From positions 1 to 14,114 of the forward strand of contig NZ_JAHACR010000084.1 in the NCBI RefSeq assembly GCF_018375725.1: a DNA stretch of 14,114 nt, written 5' to 3'. Below, one piece after another: positions 1 through 6,589 of this stretch (position 1 is the first letter of the stretch; every line of letters starts with the position of its first letter). Made by a program: the position numbers and the translations under genes. The DNA comes from Burkholderia sp. Lineage in GTDB: Bacteria; Pseudomonadota; Gammaproteobacteria; Burkholderiales; Burkholderiaceae. Below the pieces are notes generated by a model, which saw only the letters and a list, made by a program, of their open reading frames with translations, was not told the DNA's origin and searched no databases.

Positions 1-26
1 CGGCCTCCGAGGAACCCGCCCGCGCG

Positions 27-65
27 CACGCGCTGTCACGGTCGACTATGCCGTGACAGCGCGTG
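27..65. terminator. Perfect 15-bp inverted repeat, possible terminator or operator
   Basis: Left arm 27-41 and right arm 51-65 are exact reverse complements (CACGCGCTGTCACGG and its partner) around a 9-nt loop. It lies about 145 bp beyond the 3' end of the minus-strand gene at 209-538. No T-tract follows on either strand; an A-run at 70-76 follows on the plus strand. A factor-assisted or bidirectional terminator is likeliest, but a protein-binding dyad is possible. The flanking gene on the left is outside the window. Confidence 0.45.
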
Positions 66-71
66 GTGTAA

Positions 72-91
72 AAAAATTTCAAGCGGATGTA
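72..91 (+). repeat. AT-rich 20-nt motif, copy 1
   Basis: AAAAATTTCAAGCGGATGTA on the plus strand matches a second copy on the minus strand at 12116-12135 at 17 of 20 positions. Both are AT-rich islands in a GC-rich background. Each lies about 120-130 bp beyond the 3' end of a gene and points toward that end. Function unknown; a promoter for an antisense or small RNA, or a protein-binding site, is possible. Confidence 0.35.
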
Positions 92-208
92 ATACAGCAC
101 GCGTGTGGGGGCCAGGCACGTTCAGGGCGGACAGACGGCCTCGTCTATCGCGCCGCCGCTTTCGACCGTCAGCATGCCGGCCCCATCCGCGCAAGCGTCA
201 TGTCGGCG

Positions 209-538
209 TCAATAGCTGCCCGATCCGCTACTGCCCGACCCCGTAGTGCCCGGCGAACGGACATCGCCCGTCCCGGTACCGGTCGCCCCTTCTGATCGGA
301 CTGAACCGCTCGAGCCGGCCGGCTTGCGTGTCGTCTGGCCGGCGCGGGGCTTCGTCCCCGGTTGCGGCGACGGCTGAACGACATCCGGCGGCGCGGTCAT
401 CGCCGGCGGCGTGGCGCCGGCGCTGTCGCTGGGGGGCTGAACGCTTTGCGCGTGCACGGGCGGCCCGAACGTCGACGCGACCGCGGCGCAGGCAAGCAGA
501 CACTGCGTGACGAATTGGGGAGTTGTGGCGAATTTCAT
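209..538 (-). CDS. Small secreted low-complexity protein
   Basis: The 109-residue product has a signal peptide (hydrophobic stretch about residues 12-25, likely cleavage after AHA near residue 30). The mature part is low-complexity and rich in Pro, Ser, Gly and Thr, ending in a Gly/Ser-rich tail. No enzymatic domain is recognised; it is probably a periplasmic or exported small protein. The start at 538 was chosen because GGAGG lies 7-8 nt upstream and the signal peptide begins there; the frame is open further upstream but that part is not protein-like. A sigma-54-type promoter sits at 579-594, which would give a leader of about 30 nt. The function is unknown. Confidence 0.72.
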   Translation of the reverse strand: MKFATTPQFVTQCLLACAAVASTFGPPVHAQSVQPPSDSAGATPPAMTAPPDVVQPSPQPGTKPRAGQTTRKPAGSSGSVRSEGATGTGTGDVRSPGTTGSGSSGSGSY

Positions 539-578
539 GACATGTCCTCCGTTCCGACAGAATTCGAATCTCCTTTCA

Positions 579-594
579 CGCAAGCGTCGTTCCC
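579..594 (-). promoter_or_regulatory. Candidate sigma-54 promoter (-24/-12) for 209-538
   Basis: Read on the minus strand the element is GGGAACGACGCTTGCG. It has the invariant GG and GC separated by 10 nt and matches 9 of the 12 defined positions of TGGCACG-N4-TTGCA. The expected transcription start is near 568, about 30 nt before the ATG. It closely resembles the element before the sensor kinase (9138-9153): both begin GGGAACG and end TTGCG. Confidence 0.5.
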
Positions 595-825
595 GGCGCG
601 GACGAATCGCCCGATCGCCCCGCTCACGATCCACCCGAATCCGCCGGAATCACGCAGCACCGGTTTCGGCAGGCACGCGAATTGCGGCGCAGGGTCGGTC
701 TCCTTCTCATTCGGCGGTGCAGGCCGACGTGACTCATCCCCCGGCCATACCAGGCTTCCATCAATACGCCGCGTCGGGCCGCCAGTCCTGACGCCGGCCT
801 GCAGACGCCGCTGCGCATACCGCTC

Positions 826-2145
826 ATGCATGAAACGCTGTGGTACCTGATCGTCGGCGCGGTGCTGCTGGGCATGGGCGTCGCGACGTCAGCCCTGCGC
901 GCGATGCCGTGCAGCACGGCAATGGTCTACCTGCTGCTCGGGCTCCTGCTCGGGCCGGCCGGCGCGGGCCTGCTGCATCTCGACCTCGCGCGGGACGCGA
1001 CGCTGCTGCGCCAGGTCGTCGAGGTCGCGATGCTCGTGTCGCTGTTCGCAATCGGGCTGCGGCTGCGCGTGCCGCTGTCCGATCCGCTATGGCGTCTGCC
1101 GTGCCGGCTCGGCCTGCTCGGGATGATCGTCACCGTGCCGCTGTTCGCCGCGTGCGCGATGTTCGTGATGGGATTCGACTGGGGCACCGCGCTGCTGTTC
1201 GCGGCCATGCTCGCGCCGACCGACCCGGTGCTCGCGCATGACGTGCAGGTACGCGATCCGAACGACCGCGATCTCATGCGCTTCGCGCTCTCCGGCGAAG
1301 GCGGCCTGAACGACGGCATCGCGCTGCCGTTCGCGCTCGCGGGGCTCGCGCTATGCGGCGATCCGGCTGCGGCTCACACCCCGCCGCCGCTGTCGGCCGC
1401 CTTTGCGCTGAGCGCGCTGTGGGGCATCGCGGGCGCGGCCGCGATCGGCGGCGCACTCGGCTGGGCGACGATCCGTACGGTCGGCTGGCTGCGAACCCGG
1501 CACGCACAGGCGCTCGGCCTCGAATGTTTCTTCGCACTCGCGCTGATCGAGCTGTCGTTCGGTGTCGCGCAGTTCGCACACACGTACGGCTTCCTCGCGG
1601 CCTTTGCCGCGGGCGTCGCGATGCGACGTGTCGAGCACCGGGCGAGCGGCGGCCGCGCCCCGCACGAGGTCATCGGCAAGATCGATGCGGCCGATGTCGT
1701 CGAGACGCAACGGCATCCGGACAAAGCGCATGCGTACATCACCGAATCGGTGCTGGATTTCACGATCGAACTCGAAAGCATTGCGGAAGCGGTCGTCATG
1801 ACCATGATCGGCGGCGTGCTCGCGACGCTTCCCGGCCCGCTGTTCACGTGGCGCACGGTGGCGCTGACCGCCATCCTGTTCCTCGCGGTGCGGCCGGCCG
1901 CCGTCGCGCTGTCGCTCATCGGCTCAAGCGCGACACCCACGCAGCGACGGCTGACGGCGTGGTTCGGCATTCGCGGTATCGGCTCGTTCTACTACCTCGC
2001 GTTCGTGATCGAGCACGGCCCGAGCGGCGTGGTGCGCCCGCTCGCCTCGCCCGTGCTCGCGATCGTGACGGCATCCGTGATCGCGCACGGCGTGTCCGCG
2101 ACGCCGCTGATGAACTGGTATCACCGGCTGCAACGGCGGCGTTGA
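826..2145 (+). CDS. Cation:proton antiporter, CPA1/NhaP-like
   Basis: This 439-residue inner-membrane protein has many hydrophobic segments from residue 5 to about 430. Family landmarks are APTDPVLA at 130-137, SGEGGLNDG at 156-164 and GIRGIGSFYY at 381-390. The ion-binding pair reads Asn162-Asp163, the ND form typical of electroneutral CPA1 exchangers rather than the DD of electrogenic ones. The family exchanges Na+ or K+ for protons and serves pH and salt homeostasis. The start at 826 is the first usable codon after an in-frame stop at 730 and lies just before the first membrane helix, but no clear Shine-Dalgarno sequence precedes it. The stop is 4 bp from the stop of the convergent polymerase gene. 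The exact cation cannot be told from sequence. Confidence 0.9.
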   Translation: MHETLWYLIVGAVLLGMGVATSALRAMPCSTAMVYLLLGLLLGPAGAGLLHLDLARDATLLRQVVEVAMLVSLFAIGLRLRVPLSDPLWRLPCRLGLLGMIVTVPLFAACAMFVMGFDWGTALLFAAMLAPTDPVLAHDVQVRDPNDRDLMRFALSGEGGLNDGIALPFALAGLALCGDPAAAHTPPPLSAAFALSALWGIAGAAAIGGALGWATIRTVGWLRTRHAQALGLECFFALALIELSFGVAQFAHTYGFLAAFAAGVAMRRVEHRASGGRAPHEVIGKIDAADVVETQRHPDKAHAYITESVLDFTIELESIAEAVVMTMIGGVLATLPGPLFTWRTVALTAILFLAVRPAAVALSLIGSSATPTQRRLTAWFGIRGIGSFYYLAFVIEHGPSGVVRPLASPVLAIVTASVIAHGVSATPLMNWYHRLQRRR

Positions 2146-2149
2146 GCGG

Positions 2150-3076
2150 TCAAGCCGGCGCAAGCCGCGCACGCATGCGTGCGGTCACGCGCTGACGGAC
2201 GTCGCGATAGCCGTCCCACGGATCGCCCGCGAGCCGGTCGAGCCGCGCACGCAGTGTACCGATCGTCCATTGCGCCGCGCCTGTCGTGCCGGGCAGCTCG
2301 TCCCAGCCGACCGGCACGGAGACGCTGATGCCGGGCCGCGCGCGCGCCGAATATGCGGCGACGGTGCTCGCGCCGCGGCTGTTGCGCAGATAGTCGACGA
2401 AGATCTTGCCGCGCCGGTTTTGCGGGCCCATCTTTGCAGTGAAGCGATCCGGCAGCACAGCGGCGACATGCTGCGCGAAGGCCTTCGAAAAATCCTTCAC
2501 CTCGTCCCATCCGGCGTGACGCGTGATCGGCACGACAACGTGCAGCCCCTTGCCGCCGCTCGTCTTGCAGAACGACACGAGGCCGAGTTCGTCGAGAAGC
2601 CCGCGCAGCAGCTGCGCGGCTTCGATCACCGTCTGCCACGGCAACGCCGGATCGGGATCGAGATCGAGCACGAAGCGGTCAGGCCGTTCGATGTTCGTTG
2701 CGTGCGCGTTCCACGTATGAAGCTCGATCGCCCCCATCTGGGCGACGCCGATCAACGCATCCACGCTGTCGATCGTCATCAGCGGCCGATGGCCGGGATC
2801 GAGGCCCGGGCGCTGCGTGACGAACGGCATCTCGCGCTTCGTCGCATGCCGCTCGAAGAACAGCTCGCCGCCGATGTCGCCGGGCGCACGCACGAGCGAG
2901 ACGGGCCGCCCCTTCAGATCGGGCAGCAGCCACGGCGCCACCCAGTCCCAATAGCGGACGAGATCGATCTTGCGCGCGCCGTGCTGCGGATCGAGCAGGC
3001 GGCCCGGGTGCGTGATGCGGACATGCTCGACGACGACCCGCGCCGTCGCACGATCGCCGTCGTCTCCGTCGGTCAT
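2150..3076 (-). CDS. Stand-alone LigD-type primase-polymerase domain protein
   Basis: The 308-residue product corresponds to the polymerase (archaeo-eukaryotic primase-like) domain of bacterial LigD, which fills gaps and adds nucleotides during non-homologous end joining. Visible motifs are GELFFERH near 70-77, the catalytic acidic motif DLDPD at 138-142, SGGKGLHV at 173-180 with His179, and a third acidic site in FVDYLRN with Asp228. The ligase and phosphoesterase domains of full-length LigD are absent, and no Ku or ligase gene lies in the window. The start at 3076 was chosen for GGAG 7 nt upstream; the longer frame to 3151 adds a basic, atypical N-terminus. It may act with a LigD/Ku system encoded elsewhere or in other gap repair. 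Confidence 0.9.
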   Translation of the reverse strand: MTDGDDGDRATARVVVEHVRITHPGRLLDPQHGARKIDLVRYWDWVAPWLLPDLKGRPVSLVRAPGDIGGELFFERHATKREMPFVTQRPGLDPGHRPLMTIDSVDALIGVAQMGAIELHTWNAHATNIERPDRFVLDLDPDPALPWQTVIEAAQLLRGLLDELGLVSFCKTSGGKGLHVVVPITRHAGWDEVKDFSKAFAQHVAAVLPDRFTAKMGPQNRRGKIFVDYLRNSRGASTVAAYSARARPGISVSVPVGWDELPGTTGAAQWTIGTLRARLDRLAGDPWDGYRDVRQRVTARMRARLAPA

Positions 3077-3158
3077 CGTCGTTCTCCGCAAACTGCAGCG
3101 TCTCCCTGATAGCCTGTCGCGCGGACACCGACGCATCGCGATGCCCCGCATCGGATTC

Positions 3159-3320
3159 TCATCGTCGGATCACGCCGAACAGGAGCGTAAGCACGAATAT
3201 CACGATGAAGATGAAGAACAGGATCTTCGCGATCTCGGCCGCACCCGCCGCGATCCCGCCGAAGCCCAGGACCCCCGCGATGATCGCGATGATGAAGAAG
3301 ATGAGTGCGTAGTGCAGCAT
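3159..3320 (-). CDS. DUF1328 / UPF0391 small membrane protein
   Basis: This 53-residue protein is almost entirely two transmembrane helices (about 4-24 and 31-50) joined by a short loop, ending in RR. The sequence MLHYALIFFIIAIIAGVLGF is typical of the DUF1328 (UPF0391, YtjA-like) family, which has no established biochemical role but is common in stress-associated gene sets. A strong ribosome site (AAAGGAG) precedes the ATG at 3320; upstream extension of the frame is not protein-like. The best sigma-54-type promoter in the window lies at 3445-3460, about 125 bp upstream. The polymerase gene follows 82 bp downstream on the same strand and could be co-transcribed. Confidence 0.9.
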   Translation of the reverse strand: MLHYALIFFIIAIIAGVLGFGGIAAGAAEIAKILFFIFIVIFVLTLLFGVIRR

Positions 3321-3444
3321 GAATCTCTCCTTTGAATGAAGGCAGTCAGGCATCGCGCGTCTGTTTCGGCTTGCCGCGCGCCGGCGCATTGCCGCCCCTC
3401 GGATCCGACCGGCACGATCCACTTCCGCCCATACACCGACAGCG

Positions 3445-3460
3445 CGCAACATCCGTGCCA
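3445..3460 (-). promoter_or_regulatory. Strong sigma-54 promoter (-24/-12) for the DUF1328 gene
   Basis: Minus-strand TGGCACGGATGTTGCG matches 11 of 12 defined positions of TGGCACG-N4-TTGCA, missing only the last base, with exact GG-N10-GC spacing. The predicted start near 3434 gives a leader of about 115 nt to the ATG at 3320. This is the clearest such element in the window. Confidence 0.72.
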
Positions 3461-3488
3461 TCGGTGCCGTGCGACAGGCAGCATCCGC

Positions 3489-3800
3489 TCAGAACCGGTC
3501 GATATGAAAATCCCCGGCGTATGCGGTCGGGCTGCGCTGCGTCATCATCTCGGCGAATGCCGCTGCCATGTATTTCAGCGCCAGTCGTTTTTGTGCGATA
3601 CCCCATTGTTCGAACGCGGCGAGCACGTCGACATCGAACGTCACGGTCACCGCCGCCGGATGCCCTCCGGCCCGGAATTCGACGAGCAGCACGTTGGCCG
3701 AGCACGCCTCGATATGGAACGGAATGCCGCGCGCCTCGAAATACTGCCCGAGCGTCTCGGCGATCTCGCGCTTGATGCCCGGCACGACACGAATACTCAT
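3489..3800 (-). CDS. Unrecognised ~100-aa protein
   Basis: The 103-residue product begins MSIRVVPGIK, with no signal peptide or membrane segment. It looks like a small alpha/beta cytoplasmic protein: a helical region (about 8-25), strands near 26-58 (FHIEAC, VLLVEFRAG, AAVTVTFDVD) and a helix-rich second half. GGGAGG precedes the ATG at 3800, and the frame upstream of this start does not look coding. Composition and codon use fit the neighbours. A 25-nt motif about 100 bp upstream (3900-3924) is shared with the 5061-5303 gene, suggesting common control. I do not recognise the family and assign no function. Confidence 0.75.
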   Translation of the reverse strand: MSIRVVPGIKREIAETLGQYFEARGIPFHIEACSANVLLVEFRAGGHPAAVTVTFDVDVLAAFEQWGIAQKRLALKYMAAAFAEMMTQRSPTAYAGDFHIDRF

Positions 3801-3899
3801 CGCACACCTCCCGCCGTTGTACTGCCCTCCCGGCCGCGGACGGCAAGCGGCACCTGTCGTGCAGGTACGGACGAACCGACCGCGCGCCGTTGAAATCGC

Positions 3900-3924
3900 T
3901 ACATCGACCGGTGCAAATCTTTCA
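3900..3924. promoter_or_regulatory. Shared upstream motif, copy A (possible activator site)
   Basis: Twenty of 25 positions are identical to the motif at 5441-5465: TACATCGA, one or two changes, then GTGCA and an AT-rich tail. It lies 100 bp upstream of the minus-strand gene at 3489-3800. A looser match (ACCGG, then TGCAA and a T-rich tail) occurs at 7100-7121 upstream of the BON gene. Such a position suits an enhancer site for a sigma-54 activator, but this is inference. Confidence 0.4.
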
Positions 3925-3939
3925 ACACGCGCGAGCGAT

Positions 3940-4254
3940 TCACGCTTCGTAGGCAGCCAGCACGATCCACAGACAACGGCCTTCCTCGATCGCCTGTGCC
4001 GCAAGCGCGAAGTCGTCCGTGGGGCGGCTCGCCTGCTGCAGCGCGTGGCGCGCCGCCTCGGATCCGTTGAATACGCCGTGGCCGAGCCGCCGCACACGCA
4101 TCTTGCCCGTGAACATCAGCCGGTCGGGCCGCGAAACCAGCGGCTCCTGCTTCCACATGCGAAATTTTTGCGCGACAGCCTTGAACTCACCGCCGCATAC
4201 GTTGATTTCGTAATGCACCTGTCGAGTCTCTTGTGTCTGTTCCGGCGCTGTCAT
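3940..4254 (-). CDS. Unrecognised ~104-aa protein
   Basis: The 104-residue product starts MTAPEQTQETRQVHYEINV and has no signal peptide or membrane helix. It appears to be a small soluble protein with predicted strands in the first half (VHYEINVCGG, DRLMFTGKMRVRRLG) and helices in the second (SEAARHALQQA, DFALAAQAIEEG). A good ribosome site (GGAGGG, 5 nt before the ATG) fixes the start at 4254. A sigma-54-type element sits at 4306-4321, leaving a leader of about 40 nt. The gap to the next minus-strand gene (3489-3800) is 139 bp and carries its own motif, so they are probably separate units. I do not recognise the family. Confidence 0.72.
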   Translation of the reverse strand: MTAPEQTQETRQVHYEINVCGGEFKAVAQKFRMWKQEPLVSRPDRLMFTGKMRVRRLGHGVFNGSEAARHALQQASRPTDDFALAAQAIEEGRCLWIVLAAYEA

Positions 4255-4305
4255 GTCGCCCTCCGGATCGAAGCGCCGTTGCATGCAGCGCCATGCAGGT
4301 CGAGC

Positions 4306-4321
4306 GGCAACCGCCATGCCC
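4306..4321 (-). promoter_or_regulatory. Candidate sigma-54 promoter for 3940-4254
   Basis: Minus-strand GGGCATGGCGGTTGCC has exact GG-N10-GC spacing and 9 of 12 consensus positions, with GGCATG and TTGC intact. The expected start near 4295 lies about 40 nt before the ATG. Confidence 0.5.
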
Positions 4322-4437
4322 GATCCGGCATGCGCACATCGGGTCGGATTCGATAACAAACAGTGACAAAGAGGACGGGACACTTCTGATGATCGCCCGT
4401 CCAACTTTCATGTCCCAACACTCGACGGGAGATACGA

Positions 4438-4620
4438 ATGAAACGGATGATCCAGCGGGTTTTCCTCAGCGTTTCCTTGTTGACGCTCGCTGCCTGCGGC
4501 ACGGTTCTGGGTGCGACAGCGGGCGGTGTCGCCGGCCACGAGCTGACGCACGGCAGTACCGCAGGCACGATCGGCGGCGCAGCCGCAGGCGGGCTTATCG
4601 GCCACGCGATCGACCGATAA
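4438..4620 (+). CDS. Small glycine-zipper lipoprotein (OsmB-like)
   Basis: This 60-residue precursor has a lipoprotein signal ending in the lipobox LAAC, placing the lipidated Cys at residue 20. The mature part is glycine/alanine-rich with GxxxG-type repeats (about 25-57: ATAGGVAGH, TIGGAAAGGLIGH), the glycine-zipper pattern of OsmB/SlyB-like envelope proteins. It is expected to be anchored in the outer or inner membrane and to be stress-related by family. GGGAGA lies 5 nt before the ATG. It is the only plus-strand gene in this stretch, divergent from 3940-4254. I see no sigma-54 element before it. A strong hairpin follows at 4671-4717. Confidence 0.82.
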   Translation: MKRMIQRVFLSVSLLTLAACGTVLGATAGGVAGHELTHGSTAGTIGGAAAGGLIGHAIDR

Positions 4621-4670
4621 CGGCGCATGACGCAGCGCGCCGGTTCTCGGCATATACATGGGGGAATGGC

Positions 4671-4717
4671 AACACGAATCCGCGTGCGATCGGCCCGATC
4701 ACACGCGGATTCGTGTT
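4671..4717. terminator. Bidirectional terminator hairpin
   Basis: Arms 4671-4686 and 4702-4717 are a perfect 16-bp inverted repeat (AACACGAATCCGCGTG and its complement). After one mismatch the stem continues with GATCG/CGATC inside. It sits between the convergent ends of the plus-strand lipoprotein (4620) and the minus-strand lipoprotein (4755), where a two-way terminator is expected. The arms end in TGTT in both directions, a short U-tract. Confidence 0.72.
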
Positions 4718-4754
4718 CTGACGCGGCAACGGCCGCGACAGCCGGCAGGTTCGT

Positions 4755-5015
4755 TCAATACCGCGCGGGCGGCGCTGCCGGCGCGGGGCCCGCGTCACCC
4801 TTCGACGAACCCGGCATCGTCGTGCTGGCCGGAGGGCGAGGGTCATAGCGGGTATTCGCATCCGGCATGCTTGTCGGCGGCGGCACCGTGTTGCTCTGCT
4901 GCGTCATTCCCCCCTGCTGCGATGTGTGCGTCTGCATCCTGTCCGCGCACGCGGCCATGCTGCAGGCAGCGGCAATCGCGCACGCGCAGGTGCACCATGT
5001 CTGGATCAGTTTCAT
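4755..5015 (-). CDS. Small lipoprotein with Pro/Thr-rich mature region
   Basis: The 86-residue precursor opens with a Cys-rich signal sequence and a plausible lipobox (MAAC, Cys at about residue 23). The mature part is hydrophilic and low-complexity (Gln/Thr/Pro/Ala-rich, ending PAPAAPPARY), suggesting a flexible envelope-anchored peptide. Several other Cys occur within the signal, which is unusual. GGAGG 8 nt upstream supports the start at 5015. It follows the 5061-5303 gene by 45 bp on the same strand with no promoter-like element between, so the two probably form an operon driven from 5339-5354. No specific function can be assigned. Confidence 0.76.
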   Translation of the reverse strand: MKLIQTWCTCACAIAAACSMAACADRMQTHTSQQGGMTQQSNTVPPPTSMPDANTRYDPRPPASTTMPGSSKGDAGPAPAAPPARY

Positions 5016-5060
5016 CTCGAGTCCTCCGCAAGAAACGGCCGGTCGCATCGGATCCGGTCG

Positions 5061-5303
5061 TCATGAAGATCCCGCATCGCGCCGGCCGGGCAACGCCGCG
5101 CCATCGTTCCCGCGCTCGCCGCCATGCGATGCGGGCGGCATGCGCACCGGCGGCACGCGTTGAGGCGGGTCGCCCTTCGGATGCCGATACGGCTCAGGCA
5201 TATCCGGCGGCAGGTCATCATCGTCGTCCGGCGGAACCGGCTCGGGATCGACGTCTGGCATCGGTGGCTCGGGGCGGTGCAACGACAAGGTTTCGAGCTC
5301 CAT
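5061..5303 (-). CDS. Small Pro/Asp-rich acidic protein of unknown function
   Basis: The 80-residue product has a short ordinary N-terminus (MELETLSLHRPEPP) followed by a proline- and aspartate-rich section with a run of five Asp, then Pro/Arg-rich repeats and a Gly/Arg C-terminus. It has no signal peptide or membrane segment and is probably disordered. Two adjacent ATGs exist (5306 and 5303); 5303 is preferred because GGGGAG then lies 7 nt upstream, against 4 nt for the other. It leads a probable two-gene operon with the lipoprotein at 4755-5015. Upstream are a sigma-54-type element (5339-5354) and the shared motif at 5441-5465. I do not recognise a named family. Confidence 0.68.
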   Translation of the reverse strand: MELETLSLHRPEPPMPDVDPEPVPPDDDDDLPPDMPEPYRHPKGDPPQRVPPVRMPPASHGGERGNDGAALPGRRDAGSS

Positions 5304-5338
5304 CATCCATCTCCCCTTTGCGAATGCCCGGATCTTCC

Positions 5339-5354
5339 CGCAATCGGCATGCCG
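5339..5354 (-). promoter_or_regulatory. Candidate sigma-54 promoter for the 5061-5303 / 4755-5015 operon
   Basis: Minus-strand CGGCATGCCGATTGCG has exact GG-N10-GC spacing and 9 of 12 consensus positions. The expected start near 5328 lies about 25 nt before the ATG, so the ribosome site falls within a short leader. It resembles the BON promoter (7030-7045): both have GGCATG and end ATTGCG. Confidence 0.5.
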
Positions 5355-5440
5355 GCGGCGGTCGCGGCTCGTGATTGCCCCTCCTGGCGGGACGCCGCGT
5401 GCCAACCGGCCGCCATTCTTGCCGCCGACTTTGCAAGCCT

Positions 5441-5465
5441 TACATCGATCCGTGCAGATATTGCA
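5441..5465. promoter_or_regulatory. Shared upstream motif, copy B, with GTGCA-N5-TGCAC dyad
   Basis: The motif matches 3900-3924 at 20 of 25 positions. This copy also contains a perfect dyad, GTGCA (5452-5456), five bases, TGCAC (5462-5466), a 15-bp arrangement like known binding sites of NtrC-type activators. It lies about 115-135 bp upstream of the start expected from the sigma-54 element at 5339-5354, a usual enhancer distance. The role as an enhancer is inferred. Confidence 0.45.
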
Positions 5466-5802
5466 CAGCGGTTAGCCCGCGATTCACGTGACCCTTCGTT
5501 TCGGCGAACACCACACGTTGCGCCGACACGGCGAGGTTCGATGGTGGAGCGACAGGTTGGTCCGTGCATTCAACGGTCGGGACGCCTGGCAGCCCGTGTG
5601 TTCGCACGGCGCCGCGTCCAGATACCGCCTTGTCAGGATGTCATCCCAAGGGATCGCGCTTCGTCCGCAACACGGCTGGACGGCACGGCGCCGTGGCTCG
5701 TGGCATCGGCCCCGCATGGCGCAGATCGACCGGCGTCGTGCCGGCCCCCGCCACTGCACATCGCGCGGCGCGGCCGCGCGCCGGATCGTGCTGTCGCGGC
5801 GT

Positions 5803-5816
5803 CCCGCATTCGCGGG
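5803..5816 (-). terminator. Small GC hairpin beyond the DUF4142 gene
   Basis: CCCGC (5803-5807) and GCGGG (5812-5816) pair around a 4-nt loop, 44 nt past the stop of the DUF4142 gene. No T-tract follows on the minus strand, so this is only a weak terminator candidate. Confidence 0.25.
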
Positions 5817-5859
5817 TCGCTGCAGCAAGGTAGCGGCGTCGGCGACAGCGGCGCGCGCG

Positions 5860-6471
5860 TCACTGCCCTTCCACCTTCCTTGCGACCTTCTGCGCCGCAG
5901 CCAGGTGGTGCTCGAGCGTCGGCAACGTACGCCCGGCAAATGCGCGCAGGTCGGGATCGTGACCGTTGCGCGCCTCGGCATCGAATAGCCGGATCGCCTC
6001 GCGGTGTGCATCCGGCCCGGCAACGGCCACGTAAGCGGTGTCGAATTCACGTCCGCTTTTGCTGCGCAGCGCGTCGACGTCGGGATCGACGATCCGCGCC
6101 GCCTGAACCGGCACGCCCTTCTGTGCGCCAAGCCGGCGCAGCTGGTCGTTGGTCTTGCCGTGGTCGTCGACCATGCGCCTCGCATATGCGCGCACGTCAG
6201 CGGACGGCGAGCGCTCCAGCGCAATCTGGCTCGCCTGCACTTCACGCTTGCCGGCCAGGCTTGCCCGGTCGACAAACTCGACGTCGATACCTTGGGGCCG
6301 CCGGGTGATCTGCGCATCGTCCGGTCCGGACGGCGGATTGACGAGGCCTTGCCACTCATGCGGCGTGTCGACGGACGGTGCGCCGCCCGGCATGCGTTGT
6401 GCGGATGTCGCCATCGGGAGGCTCATCGCGATGGCAGCGAGCCCTGCAATCATCAGGATGCTGGGTTTCAT
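5860..6471 (-). CDS. Secreted DUF4142 family protein
   Basis: The 203-residue precursor starts with a clear signal peptide (hydrophobic core about 6-18, likely cleavage after TSA near residue 24). After a Pro-rich linker, residues about 68-198 form the all-helical, ferritin-like DUF4142 domain, recognisable from the pattern SLAGKREVQASQIAL, VRAYARRMVDDHGKTNDQL and the late TLPTLEHHLAAAQ with paired His. The family is periplasmic or exported and often found in stress-related neighbourhoods; its biochemical role is not established. AAAGGAGG before the ATG at 6471 is strong. The BON gene ends 118 bp upstream on the same strand. No sigma-54 element is found in that gap, so it may be read through from the BON promoter. 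Confidence 0.88.
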   Translation of the reverse strand: MKPSILMIAGLAAIAMSLPMATSAQRMPGGAPSVDTPHEWQGLVNPPSGPDDAQITRRPQGIDVEFVDRASLAGKREVQASQIALERSPSADVRAYARRMVDDHGKTNDQLRRLGAQKGVPVQAARIVDPDVDALRSKSGREFDTAYVAVAGPDAHREAIRLFDAEARNGHDPDLRAFAGRTLPTLEHHLAAAQKVARKVEGQ

Positions 6472-6512
6472 GGGGCTCCTCCTTTCGTGTCGTCCCTCGC
6501 GACGCCTGATTT

Positions 6513-6536
6513 CGTTTCGTCATGCGTGACGAAGCG
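6513..6536. repeat. Inverted repeat between BON and DUF4142 genes
   Basis: TTCGTCA and TGACGAA pair around a 4-nt loop, with three more outer pairs, one of them a G-T wobble. It lies about 45 bp upstream of the DUF4142 start and 54 bp past the BON stop. It could be an attenuating terminator within an operon or an operator; no T-tract follows on the minus strand. Confidence 0.4.
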
Positions 6537-6589
6537 GCCACCGACGCGCGTCGCTCAGGTTCACCGGCTGGCCGCGGGACTGTCTCCGC

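Larger units (their letters stand above)
5355..5859. other. Long intergenic stretch without a supported gene
   Basis: About 500 bp with no frame that looks coding: the open frames present are high-GC artefacts giving Arg/Ala-rich, domain-free translations without ribosome sites. Contents that can be named are the shared motif at 5441-5465, a 12-bp palindrome CACGGCGCCGTG near 5682, and a small GC hairpin at 5803-5816. The stretch from about 5480 to 5800 holds nothing I can identify. Confidence 0.6.

Noticed and set aside
114..129. Plus-strand GG-N10-GC element AGGCACGTTCAGGGCG
   Set aside because: It matches 8 of 12 positions, but no plus-strand gene follows before 826 and the -12 half lacks TT. 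Probably chance.
3849..3864. Sigma-54-like element CTGCACGACAGGTGCC before 3489-3800
   Set aside because: It matches 8 of 12 positions but lacks the invariant GG (it has TG), so I do not list it as a promoter although its position would fit.
4377..4416. Inverted repeats GGACGGG/CCCGTCC (4373-4402) and GGGACA/TGTCCC (4377-4416) before the glycine-zipper lipoprotein
   Set aside because: Arms are short with loops of 16 and 28 nt, and the two pairings compete; not enough to call an operator or riboswitch.
5124..6308. Long plus-strand open frame of 394 codons
   Set aside because: It overlaps the DUF4142 gene antisense, its translation is Arg/Ala/Pro-rich without domains, and it has no ribosome site. 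It is a high-GC shadow frame.
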